This document shows positions 1 through 6,680 of a DNA stretch of 8,987 nucleotides, in pieces. Source of the DNA: M3007 sp037130425 (GTDB lineage: Bacteria > Bacteroidota > Bacteroidia > Chitinophagales > Saprospiraceae); NCBI GenBank assembly GCA_037130425.1, contig JBAXTB010000241.1, forward strand, positions 1 through 8,987, given 5' to 3'. The position numbers and the translations under genes are program-made. Each line of letters starts with the position of its first letter. Position 1 is the stretch's first letter. The notes under the pieces were generated by a model. The model was not told the origin of the DNA. It was given only the letters and a program-made list of their open reading frames with translations, and made no database searches.

Positions 1-589
1 AGATTTTATCCAATTGGGCAATGGTGCCGTCCATAGAAAATGCGCCATCGGTGAAGATCAGTTTGCGACGCGCACCCGCTGCATTGGCTTCTTTTAAGCA
101 TTCTTCCAAGGAATTCATGTCATTGTGCTTGTAGCGGAAGCGTTTTGCCTTGCACAAGCGTATACCATCGATGATAGACGCGTGGTTGAGTTCGTCACTG
201 ATGATGGCGTCTTCTTCGCCGAGCAGGGGTTCGAACAGACCACCATTGGCATCAAAAGCCGCCGCGTACAGGATGGTGTCTTCCATGCCAAGGAATTCGG
301 CGATGCTTTTTTCAAGTTCTTTGTGAATGTCCTGCGTGCCGCAAATAAAGCGCACCGACGACATGCCGTAGCCGTGTTGGTGAATGGCCTCAATGGCAGC
401 ATCAATCACCGCCGGGTGGCTCGACAAGCCGAGGTAGTTGTTGGCGCAAAAATTCAGCACATGCGGCTGAACAGTCGTGTCAATAACCGGCCCTTGCGGG
501 GTGGTGATGATTCGTTCTTCTTTGTAGAGACCGGCTTCGCGGATACCGGCAATTTCCTGCTGGAGGGATGATTTTACGTTTGAAAACAT
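1..589 (-). CDS. kbl: Glycine C-acetyltransferase (2-amino-3-ketobutyrate CoA ligase), 5' part
   Basis: PLP-dependent fold-type I aminotransferase-family enzyme of threonine breakdown. It interconverts 2-amino-3-ketobutyrate plus CoA with glycine plus acetyl-CoA in the cytosol. The visible 196 residues follow the family nearly end to end: GLYKEERIITTPQG (20-33), NFCANNYLGLSSHP (46-59), SVRFICGTQD (78-87), FDANGGLFE (112-120), SDELNHASIIDGIRLCKAKR (131-150), and DGAFSMDG (181-188). His136 in the NHASIIDG motif should stack on PLP. The PLP-binding lysine lies beyond the left edge, so the gene is cut by the window and not visibly damaged. The ATG at 589 matches the family N-terminus, and no Shine-Dalgarno sequence is seen. 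Threonine dehydrogenase, its usual partner, is not in the window. The related enzymes BioF and serine palmitoyltransferase are less likely, because the specific FCANNYLGL and DGAFSMDG segments match Kbl best. Confidence 0.95.
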   Translation of the reverse strand, partial: MFSNVKSSLQQEIAGIREAGLYKEERIITTPQGPVIDTTVQPHVLNFCANNYLGLSSHPAVIDAAIEAIHQHGYGMSSVRFICGTQDIHKELEKSIAEFLGMEDTILYAAAFDANGGLFEPLLGEEDAIISDELNHASIIDGIRLCKAKRFRYKHNDMNSLEECLKEANAAGARRKLIFTDGAFSMDGTIAQLDKI

Positions 590-641
590 ATCGTTGGATG
601 GTTAAAGCCTAAAAACGGGGTTGAAGGTAAGGACATTGGAA

Positions 642-683
642 CAAAAAAATGAGCCGTCCCAAAAACATGGAACGGCTCATTTT
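642..683 (-). terminator. Intrinsic terminator after the DUF937/OmpA gene
   Basis: A 9-bp perfect stem (649-657 with 672-680, ATGAGCCGT/ACGGCTCAT) encloses a 14-base loop. Read on the minus strand, a run of seven T (642-648) follows it directly. It lies about 115 bp downstream of the OmpA-like gene stop and 53 bp before the kbl start, so it should end minus-strand transcription from tamL/ompA and separate it from kbl. The plus-strand side has only a short T run. Confidence 0.85.
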
Positions 684-719
684 ATAAACAATTATTCCGG
701 GCGCCGCCTGAAAGGCAGC

Positions 720-805
720 TACTTCGCGCTGATTTTCAATAACTTAGGCCGAAGGCCATGCACAAAACTATCCAGCGCGAAGTATAACAGTCAATTACTT
801 CGCGC
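720..805 (-). repeat. Three copies of a 10-12-bp motif able to form alternative hairpins at the end of the OmpA-like gene
   Basis: TACTTCGCGC occurs at 720-729 and 796-805, and its complement at 775-784. The middle copy can pair with either side. With 796-805 it makes a 10-bp stem and 11-base loop covering the stop codon of the OmpA-like gene. With 720-731 it makes a 12-bp stem (720-731/773-784) whose loop contains a small GGCC-GAA-GGCC hairpin (747-757). The pairings exclude each other. This could be 3'-end processing, mRNA stabilisation, or a small duplication of the gene end; the function is inference. Confidence 0.55.
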
Positions 806-1943
806 GCACGCTGAAAGAAATACGACGGTTTTTTGCCTTGTTTTCAGGCGTATCATTGGGCGCTACCGGATTGCCTTCTCCGTAACCTTCCGCTTCGAGG
901 CGCTCGGCAGCAACACCTTTGGCGATCAACCAGGCCTGACATGCTTTGGCGCGTTCGTCGCTGAGTTTCAGGTTGGCTTTGTCGTTGCCGTCGGTATCGG
1001 TGTAGCCGCCGACTTTAAGTTTTACCGCCGGGTATTCTTTTAAAACCGACAAAACGGCGTTCAGTTTTGCTTCCGATTCAGGCTTGATCTCGGATTTGGC
1101 AACATCAAACATAATTTCAGGAAAATCAAACCATTTTGCTTTGTCGATATGCGCTGCCGTGTCCCGTACAAACGCCAGCAATGCAGCCTCTTGGGTACCG
1201 GCAGGCAAGGTCAGTTTCGGCGCAGGCGCAGGAACGGGCGCAGGCTTGGGTGCAGGCGGCGGAGCAACCACTACTGGGGCCGGTACCGCCGTACAATTCT
1301 TCAGGTAGTACATAATGCCGCCGCCGAGCGCAAGTAGCAACAGCAATGGCCACAACCAACGCATACCGCCGGCAGGAGAGCCTGTATCGCCGGAGGTAGA
1401 TCCGCTGAGGTTGCTCAAGCCAATAATGGAACTCAAGCCGGAAGGCAGGGTGCCCAAAATGCTATTTCTTTCACTTGCAATTAAATTGCTGAGGCCGGCA
1501 ACATTTAATCCGTCGGTGCTGATTTTTTTGCTCAATACGCCCATCAACAATGGTCCTACAAATCCCAACAGGGAAGAAGTTGTTGCAGATTTCACACCTG
1601 CAAAAGCGGAAATTGAATTGGTAATCGCCGGAACTTTGGCGCCGAACAGCAAACCGAGCAATTGGCCGGACGCGTCTTTCGGATCGTTTTGAGCCAGGTT
1701 TCCGGTATTAAAAAGACTGGCGAGGTTGCCGAGGATACCCGAATCAAATTTTGAAATTTGGTTAAATGCCGCATTCATGACACCGGAATTCTGGGCTTTG
1801 CCCAACAAACCGGCGAGAATCGTCGGAGCGACACCGTGAATTACTTTTGTAATACCGCTTTCCGTTTCGCCGTACTGTGCAGCCGCTTGCCCAATTAATT
1901 CAGGCGTTACATAAGATTTAAAGGAGTCAAGTAATGTTGACAT
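795..1943 (-). CDS. DUF937 domain / transmembrane / OmpA-like peptidoglycan-binding protein
   Basis: 382-residue three-part protein. Residues 1 to about 175 are an Ala/Gly/Leu-rich helical DUF937 (YidB-like) region with the repeated pattern GVAPTILAGLLGK and GFVGPLLMGVLSK. Residues 195-214 form one transmembrane helix (WLWPLLLLLALGGGIMYYL). Residues 219-246 are a Pro/Ala linker typical of proteins crossing periplasmic space. Residues about 275-382 are an OmpA C-terminal domain, with FDVAKSEI, GGYTDTDGND, NLKLSDERA, EGYGEGNP and KNRRISF. Asp316 and Arg331 fit the diaminopimelate-binding pair of OmpA domains. There is no cleavable signal peptide, so the likely topology is DUF937 inside and OmpA domain outside, anchoring the inner membrane to peptidoglycan (inference). 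The ATG at 1943 begins the conserved helical domain. It lies 72 bp after tamL and could share its transcript. The role of DUF937 is unknown. Confidence 0.9.
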   Translation of the reverse strand: MSTLLDSFKSYVTPELIGQAAAQYGETESGITKVIHGVAPTILAGLLGKAQNSGVMNAAFNQISKFDSGILGNLASLFNTGNLAQNDPKDASGQLLGLLFGAKVPAITNSISAFAGVKSATTSSLLGFVGPLLMGVLSKKISTDGLNVAGLSNLIASERNSILGTLPSGLSSIIGLSNLSGSTSGDTGSPAGGMRWLWPLLLLLALGGGIMYYLKNCTAVPAPVVVAPPPAPKPAPVPAPAPKLTLPAGTQEAALLAFVRDTAAHIDKAKWFDFPEIMFDVAKSEIKPESEAKLNAVLSVLKEYPAVKLKVGGYTDTDGNDKANLKLSDERAKACQAWLIAKGVAAERLEAEGYGEGNPVAPNDTPENKAKNRRISFSVRAK

Positions 1944-1962
1944 GTGTATAAAATTGTTTTGT

Positions 1963-1996
1963 TAAATGTAAGGACGAACTGCCTGTGCAGACGAAA
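1963..1996 (-). promoter_or_regulatory. Candidate Bacteroidota-type promoter for the DUF937/OmpA gene
   Basis: On the minus strand, TACATTTA (1963-1970) is one base from the TAnnTTTG -7 box of Bacteroidota. TTTCG (1992-1996), 21 bases upstream, resembles the TTTG -33 box. It lies 19 bases before the start codon. It is a weak match found by eye; readthrough from tamL is an alternative. Confidence 0.3.
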
Positions 1997-2015
1997 TCCG
2001 GCATAAAAGTAACAA

Positions 2016-4382
2016 TCAGAACGGATATCCGACGGCTAAGTTATAAGCAAGGTTTTCTTTTCGCAATCGCCAGGGGGCCGACACCCAATAAGAGCCGTCG
2101 CCGGCATTGGGCTTTTTCAGTTTTAATCCGATGTCAAACCGTATGATAAAATAGCTAAAATCGGCCCGAATACCCAAACCGGTACCGATGGCAATATTTT
2201 TATAGGAATCGAGCCGCAACTGAGAACCTGGGCGGCCTGCATCCGGGCGGAGGGTCCAAACGTTGCCCCCGTCAAGAAAAACAGCCCCTTTGAGCCAAAG
2301 GAACATCGGAAAACGCAACTCGCCGTTGAATTCAAAGCGAAAATCGCCCGCCTGGTAAAATGGTTGTTTGACTCGTATCGCTGAGGGCGTAGTATCCACG
2401 TAAGCGCCTGGCCCAAGTTCGCGGATGCGCCATGCGCGTAAACTGGAAGGCCCGCCTACAAAAAACTGTTTTACATAAGGCGCTGCACGGGAATCGCCAA
2501 AAGGTGAAACAGCGCCCACCCCCATCCTGATGGCGCCCACCACATCTTTTCGGAACTCCCGCGAATACACGACATCTAAATCAAGACGTATGAATTTAGC
2601 AAAATCAAGGCCGCCAATGTTCCAGGTTTGCGGCCCAAATGCTTTTGACCACAGCGCGTTTAAGCCTTCCATTTCAAGTCCGGACATTTCAGAATTGAGC
2701 CGCAATTGCCATCGTTCGCCGAAACGGTTGATGTTGCTCAGATAAGCATAAGAAAAAGAACGCAGGATAAAACCTGTAAACAACTGATCGTCGAAACTGC
2801 GGCGCAAAAACGCGCTCACACGCGGCGCAAAAGCCGGATCAAAGCGGGGGCGTAAAACGTCAATTCCAATATGATTAAAATTATACTGACGCTCTGAGCC
2901 TGACTGTATATCGTATCCGAACGAGGCGTTGAATAAGTGGTATCTAAAAAAGTCCGTTTGATTTACATAGTTGTAATTCAATGCAATACGCGACCTTCCT
3001 TCTGTACGCATGTGTTCATACAAGGTGGATCCAACCAACCTTTTCGGGCCGATATGCAACGCGTGCATACCATTCCAAAAGCCAAAATAATCAAAGAAAC
3101 GCGGTAAAACCAGTTCGTTTTGAACCTTAAATTCCTGCGAATAAATGAGGCGATTCTTGTTTGTGACGTCAAATTCAAGGTTATATGCAATGTTGGTTTG
3201 TTGCAACTCAGCGCCCTTAAAAACATTTCGGTTGCGAAAAGAAACGGAAGAGGAGGTTCCAATCAAACCGCCCGCTACAGAGTTTCGGTAGTTAAACTCC
3301 ACATCCGTCCCAACGGAATAGCGCTTATTTGGGGTAAATGAAATACCTACATTAATGAGTTCAGGTTGCAAACTGTCCTGAATGGGTTTGATTGACACGA
3401 ATTTAAAAACACCCAGCGCATTCAGGTTACGGGCTGTTTTATCAAAATCAACCTGTCGGTAAGGCCAGCTCGTTTGTATGGTCAACGCTTTTAACAGGCG
3501 TTCGGGTTTCAGGCTAAACGAAGGCTCCGAAGAGGCAAAATAGATCCCATTAATACTCGTATCAGCGCGAATAGAGGTCAAATCAGGCACTAAACTGTAA
3601 AAAACAGCAATGTCTCCCAGCGTGTACACCTTGTGCATGATTGAATCCGACGGCGTTAAAACCCGAACGCTCACATCGCAAACATAAGTGCTCGTATCGC
3701 CCGTAAACTCAACAAAGTTGGGGGTAAAATAAGCGTAGCCCCGATTTTTCAACTCCGAGGTAATGCGTAGTTTTTCGGCATCAAACGTTCGGCCGTCGAG
3801 TGGAGCGCCCTTTTTGAGGTGCGATTCCGGGGCCGTCATTTGCAGGATTTGTAGCACCAAACTATCCTTGCTTTTAAATTTTACATCCCGAATTTGATAT
3901 AACTCTTTGAGCGACAAAACATATTTCACCTGCATTTTATGCAATCCGATGGTATCAGCCGCGTAGGTACATTTAGCGTGCAAATAACCGCGTTGGTGCA
4001 TTTGGTTTTCCAAATTCAGCGCCGTGCGCGAGGTTAGCGTTGGGCTGTAAATAACGGGCGGCTCCGCTACTTTTTTCATAACCCATTTGGAAAAACGCGA
4101 ATGCCGATCTTTATACCGATAATACATCCATAATCGGGTATAAAAAATGAAAAAGGAGCGTTTATTCGGTTGTTGTTTAAAAAAAGAAGCCAATTCGTAT
4201 TGTATAGGCGCCCTGGCCCCGAAATTCAGGCGTTTGTCGGTTTTTAACTCCAACGTATTTTTCACAAGCAGGCGTTCTCCTTTGGCTTGATCCAGATGCT
4301 TCGTAACATTGCAGGCGCTAAGGCACAAAATGCCGAGCAATAGTCCGAAAATATGCAATCGTTTTGTATAAAATTTGGGCAT
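2016..4382 (-). CDS. tamL: TamL-type outer-membrane Omp85 lipoprotein (TamA/BamA family)
   Basis: 788 residues from the ATG at 4382; a GTG at 4391 would add three residues, but the ATG gives a cleaner signal peptide. The N-terminus has basic residues (K3, K7, R8), a hydrophobic core and a lipobox Leu-Ser-Ala-Cys with Cys24 as the lipidated residue. POTRA-like regions follow (roughly 30-157, 162-242 and 249-349; boundaries are estimates), then a 16-strand-type barrel from about 354. The barrel carries the Omp85 loop-6 signature FFVGGPSSLRAWR (640-652), next to RELGPG. It ends in an aromatic Phe, as a barrel signal should. Known family biology: TamL replaces TamA in Bacteroidota and works with the inner-membrane TamB protein in outer-membrane biogenesis. 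No tamB is in the window. It is divergent from the RNA methyltransferase gene, and the OmpA-like gene lies 72 bp downstream. BamA is less likely, because BamA is not a lipoprotein and usually has five POTRA domains. Confidence 0.88.
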   Translation of the reverse strand: MPKFYTKRLHIFGLLLGILCLSACNVTKHLDQAKGERLLVKNTLELKTDKRLNFGARAPIQYELASFFKQQPNKRSFFIFYTRLWMYYRYKDRHSRFSKWVMKKVAEPPVIYSPTLTSRTALNLENQMHQRGYLHAKCTYAADTIGLHKMQVKYVLSLKELYQIRDVKFKSKDSLVLQILQMTAPESHLKKGAPLDGRTFDAEKLRITSELKNRGYAYFTPNFVEFTGDTSTYVCDVSVRVLTPSDSIMHKVYTLGDIAVFYSLVPDLTSIRADTSINGIYFASSEPSFSLKPERLLKALTIQTSWPYRQVDFDKTARNLNALGVFKFVSIKPIQDSLQPELINVGISFTPNKRYSVGTDVEFNYRNSVAGGLIGTSSSVSFRNRNVFKGAELQQTNIAYNLEFDVTNKNRLIYSQEFKVQNELVLPRFFDYFGFWNGMHALHIGPKRLVGSTLYEHMRTEGRSRIALNYNYVNQTDFFRYHLFNASFGYDIQSGSERQYNFNHIGIDVLRPRFDPAFAPRVSAFLRRSFDDQLFTGFILRSFSYAYLSNINRFGERWQLRLNSEMSGLEMEGLNALWSKAFGPQTWNIGGLDFAKFIRLDLDVVYSREFRKDVVGAIRMGVGAVSPFGDSRAAPYVKQFFVGGPSSLRAWRIRELGPGAYVDTTPSAIRVKQPFYQAGDFRFEFNGELRFPMFLWLKGAVFLDGGNVWTLRPDAGRPGSQLRLDSYKNIAIGTGLGIRADFSYFIIRFDIGLKLKKPNAGDGSYWVSAPWRLRKENLAYNLAVGYPF

Positions 4383-4400
4383 AAAATTCACAAAATCAAG

Positions 4401-4425
4401 ATCTTAAGATTCCCGGATGCGGGAA
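4401..4425. promoter_or_regulatory. Two adjacent palindromes in the tamL/RNA-methyltransferase divergent promoter region
   Basis: ATCTTAAGAT (4401-4410) is a perfect 10-bp palindrome. TTCCCG-GATG-CGGGAA (4410-4425) is a perfect 6-bp stem with a tetraloop and shares one base with it. They fill nearly half of the 56 bp between the two divergent starts, so a regulator or 5'-UTR hairpin there could affect both genes. That function is inference, and no clear TAnnTTTG box was found. Confidence 0.5.
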
Positions 4426-4438
4426 AACACCGTACAAT

Positions 4439-5200
4439 ATGCTCTCTGCCAATCAACAAAAATTTCTGACGAGTCTTTCCATCAAGAAATATCGGCAAAA
4501 GTACCGAAAGTTCGTGGTGGAAGGTGATAAAATGGTGGTCGAACTGCTGAGTCAACAATATTTTACCCCAAACGAACTTCATGCGACAGAACGATGGGCA
4601 GAAGAAAACCGTAATTTGCTGCGAGGCTTTTTAGATAAGTTTAACGTCGTTACGGAAGCGGAACTGAAAAAGATTTCGTCGCTGAGCACGCCAAATCAGG
4701 TATTGGCGGTGGTGGATATGCCCGATACGGAGCCTGAACCGGCGCTTGCCATGCAGGATTTTTGCTTTTTTGCCGATGGTATTCAGGATCCCGGTAACCT
4801 GGGAACGCTTCTTCGCATTGCCGATTGGTTCGGTATGCCGGCGGTATTTTGCGCGCCTGACACGGTGGATGCTTATAGTCCAAAAGTGATTCAGGCGAGT
4901 ATGGGGGCTTTTTTGCGGATCAAAACGGCTGAAATTGCGTTAAAAGATTTGCTGGCGACAGAACCGGGTTTGCCGGTTTGCGGCGCTGTTTTGGGCGGCG
5001 AAAACCTGTTTACGGCCCAATTGCCTGAATACGGGCTGTTGGTGATCGGTCGGGAAGGGCGCGGGGTAAGTGCGGAAACCGAGCGCATGCTCAGCCACCA
5101 TTTAACCATCCCCAAACACCCGAACGGTAGTGCAGAGTCTTTGAACGCCGGGGTGGCGGCTGGGATTTTGGCGGCGGTGGTGCGGAACCGGGTATCTTAA
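4439..5200 (+). CDS. TrmH/SpoU-family RNA 2'-O-methyltransferase
   Basis: 253-residue SPOUT enzyme expected to methylate a ribose 2'-OH in rRNA or tRNA using S-adenosylmethionine, in the cytosol. Residues 1-95 form the small substrate-binding domain (KYRQKYRKFVVEGDKMVVEL at 17-36, typical of RlmB-like proteins). Residues 105-253 are the knotted SpoU domain. Its motif 1 is DPGNLGTLLR (117-126), including the conserved Asn and Arg. Motif 2 is IGREGRG (203-209), and motif 3 is SAESLNAGVAAGI (231-243), the AdoMet-binding knot. The length is normal for the family. The ATG at 4439 is the first start and fits the family N-terminus. It is divergent from tamL, a pairing recalled from other Bacteroidota genomes. 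A repeat element begins three bases after its stop. The exact target nucleotide cannot be read from sequence; RlmB-like 23S rRNA methylation is a guess. Confidence 0.92.
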   Translation: MLSANQQKFLTSLSIKKYRQKYRKFVVEGDKMVVELLSQQYFTPNELHATERWAEENRNLLRGFLDKFNVVTEAELKKISSLSTPNQVLAVVDMPDTEPEPALAMQDFCFFADGIQDPGNLGTLLRIADWFGMPAVFCAPDTVDAYSPKVIQASMGAFLRIKTAEIALKDLLATEPGLPVCGAVLGGENLFTAQLPEYGLLVIGREGRGVSAETERMLSHHLTIPKHPNGSAESLNAGVAAGILAAVVRNRVS

Positions 5201-5203
5201 AAG

Positions 5204-5380
5204 GATTACATGATTTAAGATTACATGATTTAAGATTTTAGATGGGCGCACGCTTAACATTACCAAAAGCCAATCTGTGTCCGTATGTGCCCTTTTTCGT
5301 TGCAAATACAAAATCCATAACCAGAAAAGCCGGAAATAAGCGACACCATCTTAAATCATGTAATCTTAAATCATGTAATC
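5204..5380. repeat. 177-bp element with perfect 33-bp inverted ends built of 15-bp units
   Basis: The left end is two tandem copies of GATTACATGATTTAA (5204-5218, 5219-5233) plus the start of a third. The right end is the exact inverse: two copies in reverse complement (5348-5362, 5363-5377) plus part of a third running to 5386. Bases 5204-5236 and 5348-5380 are perfectly complementary over 33 bp. The internal 111 bp (5237-5347) has no convincing gene. It starts three bases after the methyltransferase stop and could act as its terminator or 3' hairpin, or be a mobile repeat. The larger gene-free stretch 5201-5654 holds only this element and a weak promoter candidate for lemA. Confidence 0.85.
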
Positions 5381-5476
5381 TTAAATCCCTAAGTCAATGA
5401 TATTGCCCGAATGGGTTCGACGTTTTTACCCTAAATACTGTCGACAAAATACAAGGAGTCGGCGACTAAAAAAGAG

Positions 5477-5504
5477 TTGTTTAAATGAAAATAAGCTATC
5501 TTCG
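5477..5504 (+). promoter_or_regulatory. Candidate Bacteroidota-type promoter upstream of lemA
   Basis: TTG (5477-5479) and TATCTTCG (5497-5504, one base from TAnnTTTG) are separated by 17 bases, about 150 bp before lemA. The -7 match is imperfect and the spacer slightly short, so this is a tentative call. No other candidate in 5387-5654 looks better by eye. Confidence 0.25.
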
Positions 5505-5654
5505 CCCACAATTACTTTGCACTGGGATATTTTGTGCAGGTCTTCGGCCTAAAACATTGGAGAACAGTGCTCAGTATGACAATTTTGGCTGCCTTTCAGG
5601 CGCCGCGTTTATTGCATTTCAAAACAAAACTATTCAGAACAATTTTAAGCAACC

Positions 5655-6248
5655 ATGATGGACATTCGCAAATACCTGCCCCTGATCCTGATCGGCCTCG
5701 TAATCGTGCTGGTTTTCAGCATGTGCGGCGCATATAACGGCGCAGTAGGCAAAGAAGAAAACGTAAAAAAAGCCTGGTCGCAGGTGGAAAACCAATATCA
5801 GCGTCGCGCCGACCTGATTCCGAATCTGGTGAACACCGTAAAAGGATACGCTACTTTTGAGCAACAAACACTGACCGCCGTGGTGGCTGCGCGCGCATCT
5901 GCAACGCAGGTAAAAGTTGATCCGAATCAACTGACGCCGGAAAACATCCAGCGTTTTGAACAGGCGCAACAAGGTTTGTCGGGCGCATTGGGCAAATTGC
6001 TGATGATTACGGAAAACTACCCTAATTTGAAAGCAAACCAGAACTTTTTGGATTTGCAAAAGCAACTTGAAGGTACAGAAAACCGTATCTCAGTTGAACG
6101 CAAAAACTTCAATGAGTCTGTAAACGATTACAATTCAAGCATCCGTCGCTTCCCAACGAACCTGTTGGTGGGTATGTTCGGATTTTCGCCGAAAGGCTAT
6201 TTCCAGGCAGCAGGCGGTTCTGACAAAGCGCCTGAAGTGAAATTTTAA
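5655..6248 (+). CDS. lemA: LemA family protein
   Basis: 197 residues. A short basic start is followed by one transmembrane helix (about 7-24, LPLILIGLVIVLVFSMC) and a long coiled helical domain. It carries both LemA signatures: WSQVENQYQRRADLIPNLVN (41-60) and a later block with LKANQNFLDLQKQLEGTENR (125-144), VERKNFN (147-153) and VNDYN (156-160). LemA proteins are membrane-anchored four-helix proteins of unclear biochemical role. They are often encoded next to TPM-domain proteins, exactly as here, which points to one envelope-associated function. Its stop is three bases before the next ATG, so the three genes form an operon. A second ATG at 5658 is an equally possible start. The cysteine at residue 24 has no proper lipobox. 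Confidence 0.95.
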   Translation: MMDIRKYLPLILIGLVIVLVFSMCGAYNGAVGKEENVKKAWSQVENQYQRRADLIPNLVNTVKGYATFEQQTLTAVVAARASATQVKVDPNQLTPENIQRFEQAQQGLSGALGKLLMITENYPNLKANQNFLDLQKQLEGTENRISVERKNFNESVNDYNSSIRRFPTNLLVGMFGFSPKGYFQAAGGSDKAPEVKF

Positions 6249-6251
6249 GCA

Positions 6252-6680
6252 ATGTTGTTCTCTAAAGAAGACGAAGCCCGCATTACCGGCGCCATCCGGG
6301 ATGCCGAACACCGCACCAGCGGTGAAATCAGGGTATATGTGGAAGATTTTTGCCTGCGCGACCAACCAGTGGAACGCGCGGCAGAACTCTTCCACTTATT
6401 CGGCATGTTTAATACCAAGGCCCGCAACGGCGTATTGGTTTATTTAGCCGAAAAATCGCGTCAATTTGCAATTTGGGGGGATACCGGTATTCACGCACAG
6501 GTCGGATTTCAATTCTGGGCAAGCGAAAAACAACTGCTGCGCTCGTTTTTGCAGCAGGACCAGGCGGCGGAAGGGGTCTGTCAAGTGATTGCACAGATCG
6601 GCGAAAAACTCAGCGCTTATTTCCCGGCAGATGAAAAAAACAATGACAACGAACTCCCCGATGAGATTATTTATGGGTGA
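6252..6680 (+). CDS. Small soluble TPM-domain protein (TPM_phosphatase/DUF477 family)
   Basis: 142 residues with no signal peptide or membrane helix, so probably cytoplasmic, unlike its neighbour. The TPM core is visible: SGEIRVYVE (23-31), the block KARNGVLVYLAEKSRQFAIW (56-75) with GDTGIHAQVG after it, then amphipathic helices to about 125. The acidic tail (ADEKNNDNELPDE) is not conserved fold. The family is named for its Arabidopsis members TLP18.3 and Psb32, and some members show phosphatase activity or metal binding; no activity can be assigned here. The start is three bases after lemA, and the end overlaps the next gene by 8 bases (ATGGGTGA), which suggests translational coupling. The pair of TPM genes after lemA, one short and soluble and one membrane-anchored, is recalled as a typical Bacteroidota arrangement. 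Confidence 0.88.
   Translation: MLFSKEDEARITGAIRDAEHRTSGEIRVYVEDFCLRDQPVERAAELFHLFGMFNTKARNGVLVYLAEKSRQFAIWGDTGIHAQVGFQFWASEKQLLRSFLQQDQAAEGVCQVIAQIGEKLSAYFPADEKNNDNELPDEIIYG

Noticed and set aside
125..571. Open frame of 148 codons on the plus strand
   Set aside because: It is antisense to kbl, whose conserved residues read cleanly on the minus strand; the plus-strand peptide shows no family pattern.
621..1043. Plus-strand open frame over the OmpA gene end
   Set aside because: It runs through the terminator hairpin and is antisense to the conserved OmpA domain.
4383..4391. GTG start for tamL at 4391
   Set aside because: An ATG three codons later gives a cleaner lipoprotein signal; the difference does not change the protein's identity.
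5724..5726. Lipoprotein cysteine in LemA (residue 24)
   Set aside because: The residues before it (Phe-Ser-Met) do not fit a lipobox; the segment reads better as an uncleaved membrane anchor.
5634..6065. Minus-strand open frame opposite lemA
   Set aside because: It mirrors the strongly conserved LemA signatures on the plus strand and has no recognisable motif.
6589..6672. N-terminal extension of the second TPM protein from a TTG codon
   Set aside because: It would overlap the previous gene by 92 bases and place the signal peptide too far from the N-terminus.
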